From positions 1,736,001 through 1,800,000 of the forward strand of contig CM072892.1 of the NCBI GenBank assembly GCA_037013685.1: a DNA stretch of 64,000 bases. The letters are read 5' to 3'. Source of the DNA: Acridotheres tristis (lineage: Eukaryota; Chordata; Aves; Passeriformes; Sturnidae). Positions within the stretch are counted from its first letter, which is position 1. Every line of letters starts with the position of its first letter. The notes under the pieces are model-generated. The model saw only the letters and a list, made by a program, of their open reading frames with translations. It made no database searches and was not told the DNA's origin. Below, one piece after another: positions 23,890 through 35,545 of this stretch. The position numbers were made by a program, and so were the translations under genes.

Positions 23890-23893
23890 CAGG

Positions 23894-24382
23894 AAATGGG
23901 TGGAGCTGTGCCCGGGGAGGGTTAGGCTGGATTTTAGGAACAGGTTCCCTGGGAAAACGATCACCACATGCAGATCAGCCACAGCCTTTAGGCCTGGCCC
24001 AAACCACCAGCACAGCCTTTGCTCCCGTTTTAAGTCGAGCTTAGTGCCACCACCGCTGTCGCTGCTGGGGAGAGGCAGGAGAGGATTTGATTTAACAAAT
24101 GATGCAATTCCAATTATCCACATTAAACATGACTGCCCTGTGCAGTGCTCCAGGGAAGCTGCCGGGTCAGGCTGGCTGAACGAGCCGGGAATCACAGAGG
24201 GAGAACTGGAGTGTCCATCCCGATTCATCCAGCCTGGGCTGTGATTCCCACCTTCCTGCCAGCATCGGGGAGCCCTGCAGAGGAGGCAGGGGGCGGCTTG
24301 GCAGGCACGGGGCTCACACCAGGATGAGGAGCGTGGAAAAATTCCTGGCACCGCTCCGGAGGATCCGACACGCCTGGAGTGA
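23894..24382. other. unique non-coding sequence
   Basis: Nothing recognised. Moderately GC-rich at 24220-24380. Confidence 0.4.
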
Positions 24383-24855
24383 CACTTGGACAGGGAGAGA
24401 GGAAAGGGAGAATAGGGAGAGAGGAAAGAGAGAACAGGGAAAAATGAAAGGGAGAGCAGGGAGAGAGGAAAAGAAGAACAGGGAGAGAGGAAAAGGAGAA
24501 CAGGGAGAGAGGAAAGGGAGAACAGGGAGAGAGGAAAGGGAGAGCAGGGAAAAATGAAAGGGAGAGCAGGGAGAAGTGAAAAGGAGAACAGGGAGAAAGG
24601 AAAAGGAGAGCAGGGAGAAAGGAAAAGGAGAGCAGGGAGAAAGGAAAAGGAGAGCAGGGAAAAATGAAAGGGAAAGCAGGGAGAAAGGAACGGGAAACCA
24701 GAGAGAAAGGAAAAGGAGAACAGGGAGAAAGGAAAAGGAGAGCAGGGAGAAAGGAAAAGGAGAGCAGGGAGAAAGGAAAAGGAGAGCAGGGAGAAAGGAA
24801 AAGGAGAGCAGGGAGAAAGGAAAAGGAGAGCAGGGAGAAAGGAAAAGGAGAGCAG
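24383..24855. repeat. 22-bp purine minisatellite
   Basis: About 21 tandem units of the type GGGAGAAAGGAAAAGGAGAG+CA. A GGGAAAAATGAAAGGGAGAG+CA variant recurs in the array. The plus strand is almost pure purine with one C per unit. Because 22 is not divisible by 3, all frames stay open and give artefactual charged proteins. Confidence 0.97.
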
Positions 24856-25057
24856 CTGCAGACAGCCTGGCTGTGCTTTGCCCCAAGCTCCAGCTCAGAT
24901 GAGCAGCAGAAGTTTTTCACTCGTCTTCAGCTTTGAGAAATGGACGCAGAGCACCAAGTGCTGTGAATTAATGCCCCAGCTTCCTGCAGAGATGGGGAAA
25001 AGCTTTGTGCTGCACCTTTATATCGTTCCTTTGTTGTGTTTGTGCTGCAGGGGAGGG

Positions 25058-25330
25058 AACCCCAGAGTGGTTTGGGTGGAAGGGACCTCAGATCCCCCCC
25101 AGAGCCAGCCCTGCCATGGCAGGGACACCTCCCACTGTCCCAATGTCCAACCTGGCCTTGGGCACTGCCAGGGATCCAGGGGCAGCCACAGCTCCTCTGG
25201 GAATTCCAGCTCAGCCAGGAATTTCCAAATTCCCCATATCCCAACCATCCCTGCCCTCTGGCATTCCCCGTGTCCTCTCCCTCCATCCCTTGTCCCCAGT
25301 CCCTCTCCAGCTCCTCTGCTCACCCAGCAG
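25058..25330 (-). mobile_element. CR1 LINE 3'-end fragment
   Basis: 'gagtggtttgggtggaaggg', 'caatgtccaacctggccttg', 'cactgccagggatccagggg' and 'tccctccatcccttgtcccc', a longer antisense CR1 piece. Confidence 0.9.
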
Positions 25331-26049
25331 TGAAAATGAGTGAAATCTCTGACAAATCTTTGGGCTGCTGCCCTCAGCCCCAGATCAGTCCCGTGGCAGA
25401 GCTGCCCCTCTCTCTGCAGGATCAGCTGCACACTCAGAGCATTCCCATTCCTCCTCGGGAGCAAAGCAGCTGCAAAGATCCTCCTAAATTTGCTTTGAAA
25501 AGCGTTTGTCAGGTTCCACGTTCGGCCAAATCGATGAATCAGATTCCAGCAGAGAAACAGAGGGATGGGGGCTGGCTGAACCTGGCATTTTCCTCCTCGG
25601 AAGGATTTTTCCTCACAATTTTCTTTGCTTCAGCTTCTTTCTCCATGAGGTGGTGACAGCCCCAGCCAGGGGTGTCCCAGGACTTGGGACCATGAGGGTT
25701 CTTCAAAATCTCCTTTCAGCATTAAAAAAATACATTTCCCAAATAGCAAAACCATGCCCAAAGCAGCCCCAGACACTGAGAGCAAGGAGGATGCCCCAGG
25801 GCATCAACCAGAGAAGGAAAACACCACCAGGAGTTTCCTGGAGTCAAGGAAAAGGCTCAGAGGCCTGAATGGACTCAGCTTTGGGTGCTTTAATGATTCC
25901 CTCGTTCTTTTCTCCTACTGCTGATTCCTTCCTGAGGTGGGATTGTCTCTCTTCCTCGATCCAGTAATGCCAGGATTGCTGAGGCTGAGGAGAAGGATTC
26001 ATAAATCAGGAAATCCCAGAGTTTGTCTGTTCCTGCAGTGTGGGATACC
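25331..26049. other. unique non-coding sequence
   Basis: Nothing recognised. Confidence 0.4.
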
Positions 26050-26155
26050 CCCAGTGCAGCTGGCAGTGCCCAGGGGCAGGTTGGACAGGGTTTGGAGCTG
26101 GAATAGTGGAAGGTCCTCAAAGTTCCTTCCAACCCCAACATTCCATGACTCCCCC
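26050..26155 (+). mobile_element. CR1 LINE 3' fragment, sense orientation
   Basis: 'gggcaggttggacagggttt', 'gctggaatagtggaaggtcc' and 'ccttccaaccccaacattcc', sense CR1 3' end. Confidence 0.8.
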
Positions 26156-26300
26156 ATCCTGTGAGTGACCAGAAGCCTCCAATGGCTCATTTCTCAGCAA
26201 TAAATGGGAATAAAACACCAGCAGCTTTCGTTGTGCTTTTTGTTCAGGGGTTTGAGCTCCATCTGTGCCGACTGCGGGGTCAGCGTGGGGTGTTTGGGGG

Positions 26301-26376
26301 AAGGGAAATGAGCAGCCTGCCTGGAATCGTTTCCTTCGAAGGGAAATGAGCAGCCTGCCTGGAATCGTTTCCTTTG
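26301..26376. repeat. 38-bp tandem duplication
   Basis: 'gggaaatgagcagcctgcct' at 26303 is repeated at 26341 with no visible change over about 35 bp. Confidence 0.95.
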
Positions 26377-29184
26377 GCCCTTTGGGTTCATCAGGAGCAG
26401 CTCCCTGCAGATGGAAACGCAGACTGGCAGGAAGTGTGAGCTGCCTTCTGCTCCCTCCCGCTTTGCCAGGACAAATCCAGCCCCAGACAGGCTGGAATTC
26501 ATGCCAGTGGCAGACAGTCCCATTGGATTAGGCCATCCCAGGTTCATTCCAGCAATTTGCAGGGAGATTTGCAGTTTGTTTCTGGGTCTGTCAGATCCAC
26601 ATAAACCAGCCCGCAGCAGGATTATTATTTATGGTTTTAATGGGGATATGGGATATTAAGGTTCAATTTAAACAAGTGATTTGACGAAAAGATCATCAAA
26701 TTTTCTGCAAGAGAGATTTCATGCCCCAAATGAGGGGCATGGGATGAGAACACTCTGCAAAGGAAAGTTTAGTTGAACTCAACTTAACCCATCCCAAATC
26801 CCAGTAATTACCCCTGAGTAGTTCCCCATCCTCCAGCACATTGTACAAATGGAAAAATAATTTTCCAGCTCCAAGTGTCCTCACTGATGGTCAAAAATCA
26901 CGATCACAGCACGGCAACAAAACCAATATTTGGGCAGCACTTCAACATCGAGGGCAAACAAAGGGAGAATCCAAAAGGAGTGGAGAACCCAACTCCATCC
27001 TCCAGCCACCGGACTGAGGGACTCAAACCCAAAAAAAAAAAAAAAAAAATGGAAAGTAGACAGGGAAGTGTAGCCAGTTGCCATGGAGACAGGAAGATAT
27101 GAAAGCAAGAGCTGATGGAACCTTTGGAGTTATTTAAATGCTGGTTATAACATTATGCAAAAGAGCGGAGGACAAAGAAAGCGGCGGAGTTAACGCGCTC
27201 CGAGGGAAAACAATCATTGTGGGATGAGCAAGGTAACAACTGAGGAGTCAGAAATCAACTTTGGTCAAATGGAGCCGTTTGGAATAACGAGATAATTATG
27301 CCCTCTTCAATTATTGGGGGGATTTGTTGCGAGGAGCAGAGGGAGGAGGGAGCGGTCGCTGCGCCGCGGGGTTTGGGGTGAAATCATCTCTCACCAAGAG
27401 TCTTCCTCCAGCCCCTCATCTTCATCCCCTCGGCCCCAGCTGTCCCCAGGGTCCAGGGAATGGCTCAGGGATGAGACCTGATCCACAGCAGAGCCTCACC
27501 GTGGTCCTTTGGCTTTGCATCCTTTCCCCGTTTCCATCTCTGCTTGGAGCACTGGGATGGCTTGGGGTGAACTGGCTCATACAGAAAGGCCAGGCAGGGA
27601 TTTGGAGCCTCTGGAACTCAAATTTGGAGCAGGAACTGGAGATTATCTCCCCTTGGACAAAAAGCAAACTGGGAGAGGAAGTCCAGCACCCACAAAGCCC
27701 CACCACATCACCCTGGGCCAAAAAGCTCCCCCACAACAAATGCTCTGTTCCCACGTCTTCTGTAGGGCCTGAAGGATTTATTATCCTTCTTCCTATGAGG
27801 TAAAAAAATGGGGGAAAAAAATGAGAGAACCTCCTCTTGCCCTGGAATTCCCCCAAACCTGGAGCAGGGCTGCCTGTCTGGAGAGGCTGACAGGAGTCAA
27901 GTGGAGTAAATCCCATCCCAGCCTTTGGGCTCAGCTCCTTCCTGGAACCATTTGTCAAGTGCTTTTCATCTGAAACATGATTCGGGGATTCAATTACTTT
28001 ATAAAGTCAATATTTTAGGTCACAGCTTATGCATCAACAAAGACATCTCACGGGATTAGAGCTGAGCGTGGTGGAGCTCTAAGTAATGTTCCCTGTGCTG
28101 CTCCAGCTGGAAAAGTCGATAAGATCGGTTTGTTTCCCCCACATTTCACTCGCAGAGGCCGCAGAAATGATTGTTCACTTCTGTAAATTTAAACCAGCGA
28201 GAAGGAGAAAATGTTTGTGGCTTCGTTATTTCCAGAGAGGTAAAACGGGATCGCTCCGGCAGCTCCTCTCCGTGTGCTCGGCAAAAAGCAGCCAAGAGGG
28301 GGGTGAAAAACAATTCTTTATGCTCAAAAATAATCTTAGCAAGGGAGAAATATCAGGATAAGCTGGACTCAAACACAGCCAGGCTGGAAAATGAGGAAAA
28401 AGTCTGGAGGAGTTTTGAAAGGAAGAATAGGAGAGGCAGAGGTTTATGGGAATAGCAGAGAGCTGGAGCTGGAGCTTCCCACCCTCTGCTCCAGTATTCC
28501 ACTGAGCAGGACAAATGTAATTATTCAGGGTTTTAATTAAAGGCTTCAGGAAAAAAAAAAACAAAAGGTTTCTCTCTCATTTGAAAGGGAGGTTTTTCCC
28601 TCCTTATGATGAAGCTTAGCTCAATACAAAATTAAATATTTCAAACTCTACTTTTCCCCCTGAAAGCATCCAAACACTAAATTTAGAGTCTTTCTTTACC
28701 AGGGTATCTATTCATCTTTGCCAAGGCCACAGCACCTCCTAAATCTCTGCTGAAGTCAGAAAAGCATCAAGAAAAAAAAGAAAAAAATTAAAAGTTTATA
28801 CAACTCACTTCTCTTTCCTGGAAAAACTTCCAAGGCCAGAAGTGTTTTCAGCAAAGAGCCCCTGCAGAAACCCCCTGGGGCACAGCAGAGCCACCAGGGA
28901 TCTCCAGATGGTCCAGGAGCAAATTCCTTGGTCTATAAATGCATTCCTTGCAAATCCAGGGATGGATTGCCAGGGTGCAGCCCCAGGACTCGCCCATGGT
29001 GGTGCAGAGATGTTAAAAGAGCTGCAAAACATTTTAAATAAAGTCAGCAGCTGAAACCTCTGCAAAACCCCCACGAAGGAGCTCTAAAAGCAAACAGAGC
29101 CCCAGGAGCTGTTTCTGCTCCATAGGAATCAGACCCAATCCCATGGGAATGAGCCCCAGGAGCTGCTTCATCCCAGCAAAGGGA
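26377..29184. other. long unique non-coding stretch; possible conserved blocks
   Basis: No gene recognised. Poly-A at 27031-27048. Blocks 27110-27330 and 28000-28370 are repeat-free, contain CpG-bearing motifs (for example 'gttaacgcgctccgaggg') and homeodomain-like cores, and look more like regulatory DNA than the surroundings. Confidence 0.4.
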
Positions 29185-29395
29185 ATCGGAGTCCCTGAGG
29201 TTGGAAAAACCCTCCAGGATGGAGTCCAGCCTTTCCCCAAGGCCACCCCTGCCCCGTGTCCCCAAATGCCACATCCTCACAGATTTTAAATCCCTGCAGG
29301 GATGGGGACTCCAAAGCTGCCCTGGGCAACTTTTCCATGAAGAAATGTTCCAAATATCCAATCCAAGCATTCCCTGGCTTGAGGCTGTTCCCTCT
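29185..29395 (-). mobile_element. CR1 LINE fragment
   Basis: 'ctgaggttggaaaaaccctc', 'gatggagtccagcctttccc' and 'ggggactccaaagctgcc', antisense CR1, directly upstream of another CR1's octamer tail. Confidence 0.75.
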
Positions 29396-29396
29396 C

Positions 29397-29951
29397 ACAC
29401 AGAATCACAGAATCAATCACAGAATCGATCACAGAATCACACAATCACAAAATCAATCACAGTATCAATCACAGAATCACAGAATTGATCACAGACTCAA
29501 TCACAAAATCACAGAATCGATCACAGAATCAATCACAGAATCGATCACAGAATCAATCACATTATCAATCAAAGAATCACAAAATCACAGAATCGATCAC
29601 AGAATCAATCACAGAATCAATCACAGAATCACAGAATTGATCACAGACTCAATCACAAAATCACAGAATCGATCACAGAATCAATCACAGAATCGATCAC
29701 AGAATCACAGAATCACAAAATCAATCACAGTATCAATCACAAAATCACAGAATCTATCACAGAATCAATCACAGAATCGATCACAGAATCGATCACAGGA
29801 TCAATCACAGAATCACACAATCAATCACAGAATCAATCACATTATCAATCAAAGAATCACAAAATCACAGAATCGATCACAGACTCAGTCACAGAATCAC
29901 AAAATCAATCACAGAATCGATCACAGAATCAATCACAGAATCAATCACAGA
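29397..29951. repeat. expanded CR1 tail: (AATCACAG)n octamer array
   Basis: About 555 bp of AATCACAG units mixed with AATC and GATC inserts, the same repeat as at 7447-8019, running into the CR1 3' end at 29945. Internal blocks recur: 'tcacattatcaatcaaagaa' appears near 29550 and again near 29840. Confidence 0.9.
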
Positions 29952-30535
29952 ATTTTGGGTTGGAAGAGCCCTCCAAGACCATCGAGTCCAGCCCAGCCCA
30001 ACCCCTCAGCCAACCCCTGGCACCCAGTGCCACATCCAGCCTTTGTTAAACACACCCAGGGCAAACCATTCCAGTATTTATCACCCTTTCTGTAAAACAC
30101 TTTTTCCTGATATCCAACCTAAATTAATGCTGCGTGCTCTGGTTCTGTCAGTGCTGCCTGGAGAAGGAGACCAACCCCACCCGACCACAGGCACCTTCAG
30201 GAAATTGTAGAGAGCGACAAAGTCACCCCTGAGCCTCCTTTTCTCCAGGCTGAACAATCCCAGCCCCCTCAGGGATTCTCCATTCCCTTCCCAGCTCCCT
30301 CAGGAATTCTCCATTCCCTTCCCATTTCCCTCAGGAATTCTCCAGCCCCTTCCCATTTCCCTCAGGAATTCTCCAGCCCCTTCCCATTTCCCTCAGGAAT
30401 TCTCCAGCCCCTTCCCATTTCCCTCAGGAATTCTCCATTCCCTTCCCAGCTCCCTCAGGAATTCTCCAGCCCCTTCCCATCTCTCTCAACCTCTCCCGAT
30501 GCTCCAGCCCCTTCCCAAACCTTACTGGGCCAGCA
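29945..30535 (-). mobile_element. young CR1 LINE copy with long tail and internal minisatellite
   Basis: The body starts 'aattttgggttggaagagcc' and matches 8012-8180 almost base for base. It then continues as antisense CR1 ('gtcacccctgagcctccttt', 'tccaggctgaacaatcccag') and contains a 31-bp tandem expansion. Confidence 0.85.
30254..30490. repeat. 31-bp minisatellite inside CR1
   Basis: 'cagg(g/a)attctcca' recurs at 30270, 30301, 30332, 30363, 30394, 30425 and 30456, period 31. The units arise from the CR1 segment normally reading 'cagccccctcagggattctc'. Confidence 0.95.
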
Positions 30536-31924
30536 TTTCTAGATTTTGGCTACCAACCACCCCTCCTGTACTTCCTTGGAGGTCAGTGAGGAGGAAGAAG
30601 AGTGATGAAGGCTCCCTTTAACAAGAACCCATCAAGAGTGATTAATTTGGGCTCATTAGGAAAGAAAAACGAGCCCGGCCGTTTAACAGCTCACCAGGAC
30701 AAGGCACTGCAGGGATTTCATGGATTTCATGGATTTTCCTGGATTGGTGCAGCTGCAGGAAGGGCTGAACCCCTCCTGGAGCTGGGAATTGCTGTGGAAG
30801 CAGCTGGGCATCCACAGCATCCACCCAAAACTGCCCCAAAGAGCCCAAAATCAGCGTCTGCAAGAAGAGCTGGAAACCCTGAGCCCCTGCAGGGAGGTTT
30901 TGGGGTGGATTTCAGAGCCCTTGGAGCAGCTCCTTTTCACCAAATGCTCAGGAAAGGCTGCTCAGTTAGCAGAATTTGGGATTTTATTTGGGATTGACAC
31001 TCTTTACCCATTGGTAAGGGGTGATAAAGCTGCCAGAGCTTCCCAGGCATCTTCCACAAATGAGCCATAAAATAGGATAACTTTAGGATGATCCTGGAAT
31101 GGGAGAAACCTTCCAATGATGCCCGAAGAAAAATTCCTGTGTCCTAATGCTAATTATAGCATCCGTGGCATGGATTTGTTTGATGAGGAGTAAAATAAAT
31201 ACTGGCTTTGAAGGCAAGACAAGGAGTGGGGGAAAAAAAAAAAAAGAAGGAAAATGAGAAATTGGAAGACCTGGAGTGATGGAAAATCCAGGTGTGGGTG
31301 CACAAATGATTCCAGCCATCCCACACTTCCAGCTGGGATCAGCCTGGCCCAGAACCAGCAGCAGCTCCTCCCAAATTCCCTTCATCCCACCCCAGCTCCA
31401 TCCCCATCCCAAAGGTGGAGCTTTTCCCTCCCTGCTGGTTCCACGGGGTCGGGGTTTGTCCCAGTCCAGCTGATTCTCCTGCCCTGTGGTGCCAAGGAAA
31501 AATGGGAAGCCCAGGAGGGAAAGAGGAGGAGGAGCTGGGAATTTAGAGAGGGTGAAATGTTCTTGGGGACCCTGCGGGCCTGGGTTAGAACTGAGGGAAT
31601 AAAGGCATCAGGATTTAATAACAGCTTTAATTCTCATTAAAAGAAGGAAATATTTAATAATTAAACTGTTTTTTTTTATAAACTGCCCAACTCTGGATTT
31701 AGTAACTGTTCAGGGGGAGACCCTGCAGCACATCCTGGACCCAGAACAGAGCCAGGCTTGGAATACCTGCATGAACACTGATTAATTAATCATTAACTCA
31801 TCCCAGAGTCCATTTACTGCCAGGAAAACCAGGGACAGGTTTGGGAGCCACTCCTGCAACATTTACAGGAATTAACCCCAGGCCCTGAAGGGATCTCTGT
31901 GTCCAGCAATGAAGCAAAGTTCCC
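30536..31924. other. unique non-coding sequence
   Basis: Nothing recognised. Open frames at 30602-31070 have no recognisable product. A-run near 31231-31244. Confidence 0.4.
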
Positions 31925-32012
31925 ACACCAATGGTTTGGGTTGGAAGGGACCCTAAAACCCAACTCATCCCAACCCCTGCCATGGGCAGGGACACCTCCC
32001 ACTATCCCACAT
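31925..32012 (-). mobile_element. CR1 LINE 3'-end fragment
   Basis: 'ccaatggtttgggttggaag' and 'catgggcagggacacctccc', antisense CR1, short. Confidence 0.85.
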
Positions 32013-33851
32013 GCTCAGGCACGAGGAAATTATCCCAAAACCACATTTGGGATATGGGAACAACCTTCAGGAAACATCTGGATCAAGAAAGTGAAAGGCT
32101 CAAGCCCAGAATAAAAAACCCTTTATTCCTCCAAGGACATTTCCACCCATGCACATTTCCAGGAGCACATCCATCCCCATCTCCAGTGGTGGCTCTTGGA
32201 ACAAATTCCATGAAAATTTTTCTCCTGGCTGTGAGAACAACCCCTCAAAAAAAAAAAAAAAAAAATAAAATAAAAGAATCCCTTTCTGCCAAAGGTTCTG
32301 TTTTGCCTGACAGCCCTGCCCACAAACTGAGCAAACCCAAAAGTGCAAATGGAACCAGCAAGGAACGTTTCCAAAATGGGAAAGGAGGAATATTCATTGG
32401 AATATTTTGGTTGCATCCCATCTATCTTTGTGACAGACGTTTTGCTCCAGCTCTGGCTGGAGCTCTGATGAGTGACAGCAAGAGGCCGAATTAGCATAAA
32501 GGGTAATAATTAAGGATGCAAATGCAGTAGATGTCACTCAGTAATTTAACCAGGAGTGGGCAAAGCACCACCAGATCCCTGGCTCAAGGAAAACAACCCC
32601 AGGAAAGGGATTTGAGGAGGAAAAAAAGCAGGGAATGAACAGAGTTTTTCGAACATGAGAGAAAAAACCCCAATCCTAAAATTCAAGGAGGTTCAGGACA
32701 TGGTTAAAACAGGGAATGGGTTGGAGTTTATGGGATCTTGTAGCAAAAGAAGGGAAAGAGGGAAAGCAGGAGGAAATAATCCCTTGGGAAGCGTTTTGTG
32801 CAATCCAAAACTGGGATATCCATAGGGAAATCCACAGGGATATCCACAAGCAGCCAGAAATCCCAAACACCACCAGCCTCCAACTCTGCCAACATCCCTG
32901 AACTCACTGGGATCTTTGCACTGGGAAAATCCTTGGCCGAGCAGAACAGGGAGTTCAATCCTGCTAAAAAGGGCTCCAGGTTTTTCAGGATGTTGGAATG
33001 GAAGAATAGTTTGGGTTGGGAGGTTTAAAGGGACTTATCCCAACCCTACAGCCAGGGAGAGGGACAATTCCCACTGGGATGAGGGTTTGTTCCATCTCTC
33101 CTGTTCATCAGTGATGTGGGGACAAACTTAAGCTGTAAAAAAACCTTCCAAAATATTCAAGAGGTTGAAGTAGGATCACAGAAAACCAGGTTGGAGCTTG
33201 AGGATCAATGATCATCCCCAGATTATTTGCTGGAGAAAGAATTCCAAGCCTAAAATAAATAAAAGATTGCAGAATCTGCCAGACCTGGGGAACCACTTTG
33301 AAAATCAGCCCAAATATTCCAGTTTCTCTTAAACACTGGAACTAAAGAGCAGCACCTTTTAAAGCCACCCAACCCTAAAGCCTTGTCCTATAACAGCATT
33401 TCCCACACCATAAAAGTGCTCCTGTCGGATTTTTGGGAGCCTTTCTCGCCCTATTTACCACACAAAAAGTGGCTTTTGGAATGCCCCGAGAGCACAGACC
33501 GCTGATTTTTAATGGGGATTGGATTTTATGGCTCAGCTCCCAGGTTAACACTCAGTGTCGAGGATTTCAGCGGGACCATATTTGTCAGCACCATTAATTC
33601 ACGGGAGGTCATCATAATCCCATAAAAAATGGAATTAGCAGCGTCCAGCTTTTCCCAGGGGATGCTGAAATATGGATCAGGCAAAGATCTGTGGCTGTGC
33701 CCCAGAGCAAAGCCCCAAACAGCTTCAGTGGGGTGATTTCGTTTGGGAGGGAACAGAGAAAGAGGAAGAGAAGTTTGTGGGAAATGGATTTTTGGCGTTT
33801 CACAGAATTCCCAGTGCTGCACTAGGAGGAAGTGAAAAATCAGCTTGGAAA
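32013..33851. other. unique non-coding sequence
   Basis: Poly-A at about 32247-32266. Small local repeat 'atccatagggaaatccacag' near 32818. A short CR1-like scrap, 'tttgggttgggaggtttaaa', at about 33010. No exon recognised. Confidence 0.4.
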
Positions 33852-34265
33852 ATCATGGAATTCCAGGCTGGGTTGGGTTGGAAGGGATTTTAAAGCTCAG
33901 CCAGTTCCACCTCCCACTGTCCCAGGCTGCTCCAACCTGGCCTTGGACATTGCAGGGATCCAGGGGCATCCACAGCAAATCTGGGAATTCTATTCCAGGG
34001 TCTCTCCACCCTCAGAGGGAGGAAATCTTTCCCAAAATCCCATTTAAATCTGTTCTCTGTCAGTTTGAATCCATTCCTCCTTGTCCTATCCTTCCATCCC
34101 TACAAATCCTCTCCTCATCTTTCCTGGAGCTCCTCCAGGCCATCCCAAAGTTTCTCTCCAGGTGAACATTCCCAAATTTCCCAGCCTTTCCTCCCGGCAG
34201 AGCTGCTCCATCCCTCGGATCCTGGTGCTTCCTCTGCAGCAGCTCCACGTCCTCCCTGTGCTGGA
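33852..34265 (-). mobile_element. CR1 LINE 3' fragment, longer than most
   Basis: 'ggttgggttggaagggattt', 'cattgcagggatccaggggc', 'ccattcctccttgtcctatc' and 'ctccaggtgaacattcccaa' give about 400 bp of antisense CR1. Confidence 0.85.
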
Positions 34266-35449
34266 AGTAGGAAAAGCCAAGGAAAAAACTTCGAATTTTC
34301 CAGAAAATCTTTCCATGGGAAGCTCCAGCCCCTTGCCCATCCCTGGAAAATCCGAACCACGGGGCTCAGCTCCTCCCGGAAGTTTGTTCAACTCCCAAAA
34401 TCTTGGGATCATATCCAAGCTGGAACTTTATCCAGCTGGGAGAAAACCCCCTCCGGTCTGAATTATTCCTTAAATGCCCTTCCAAGAGGGAATCCCTCAG
34501 GAGAAGAGCCGGGATGAAACATTCCCAGGACCCGGGATCTCTCCCAAAGCCGGGGATCGCATCCCGCTGCTGTAAATCAGCGGGAAGCGTTAACAAACAG
34601 CTCCATCTACTGATCCCTGCCCTCCCAAACCCCAGAGGGGCCGAATCCAGCAGGGTTTTTATCCCAGGAAAGCCCCTCACAATCCCATGGGATGGGGGGA
34701 AAGTGAAGACATTTGAATAGGGAAAGGAAAAATCAAACCAGGATTTCATTCCCCCTTTCCCACAAATCTAAACCCCCACACCAGCTTTGGGGAAAAAACT
34801 GACTTTATCCCAGCCCAAGCCATGTTTTCTCCACCCTTTATTCCACATAATTCATGCCAAGCTCAGGTCCCACCTCATCCAAGAGATCCTGATTTATTCC
34901 CACCACCATTCCCATCCTTGGATGTAGCACACACATCATCCCCTCACTCTGGGGATCATCCCCATAAAATGTTTCACATTCTAGAAACAGAATTTTGTGA
35001 GTAAATTCACGTCTGGGGAAGAAGGGGCATTGAAATATTGGATTTTGAAAGAGAGAAATTAAGAAAGAAACTCTTTTTCTGCTGTGGTGGGTGAATTAAA
35101 TCCCTCCAAACGCTGCCAAGGCATCAAAACCAGCCCTGAACAATCCCAACAATCCCCCACCTGTCTGCTGAGCTGGAACTTTTCAAGGCAGAGCTATTTC
35201 CAAGCAAATTGTTGGATATTCCTGCTCCAGCAGCAGCAGGAGGGAGTTTGGATGAAATGGCTTCAATCCAAGGAAATGGTGAAATACAGAGGGAAAAGCA
35301 GCTGGTTCTGCAAGGAGAGAAATCAGGATTTAAACTTTTCTCTGACAGGGAGATGAGCTGGGTTCATCCAGATGTTCCTGCTGCTCCCTGGAGCAGCTGG
35401 AGAGCAATGGTTAAAGGAATAATTGGGATTTTACACACAGGAGAGCAGG
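34266..35449. other. unique non-coding sequence
   Basis: Nothing recognised. Confidence 0.4.
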
Positions 35450-35545
35450 AAATGGGACTTGGAACCACCTGGGATAGTGGGAGGTGTCCCTGTCCAGGGT
35501 AGGAATGAGGTGGGATTTAAGGTCCCATCCAAACTGGGATTTGGG
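35450..35545 (+). mobile_element. CR1 LINE 3' fragment, sense orientation
   Basis: 'gggatagtgggaggtgtccc' then 'gatttaaggtcccatccaaa', sense CR1 3' end. Confidence 0.75.

Noticed and set aside
24225..24920. 231-aa Ser/Phe/Leu/Pro-rich frame on the minus strand and its Arg/Glu/Lys-rich counterparts on plus
   Set aside because: Shadow of the 22-bp purine minisatellite; all frames are open.
29256..30095. 279-aa open frame rich in NHRIDHR-type repeats
   Set aside because: Translation of the second CR1 octamer tail.
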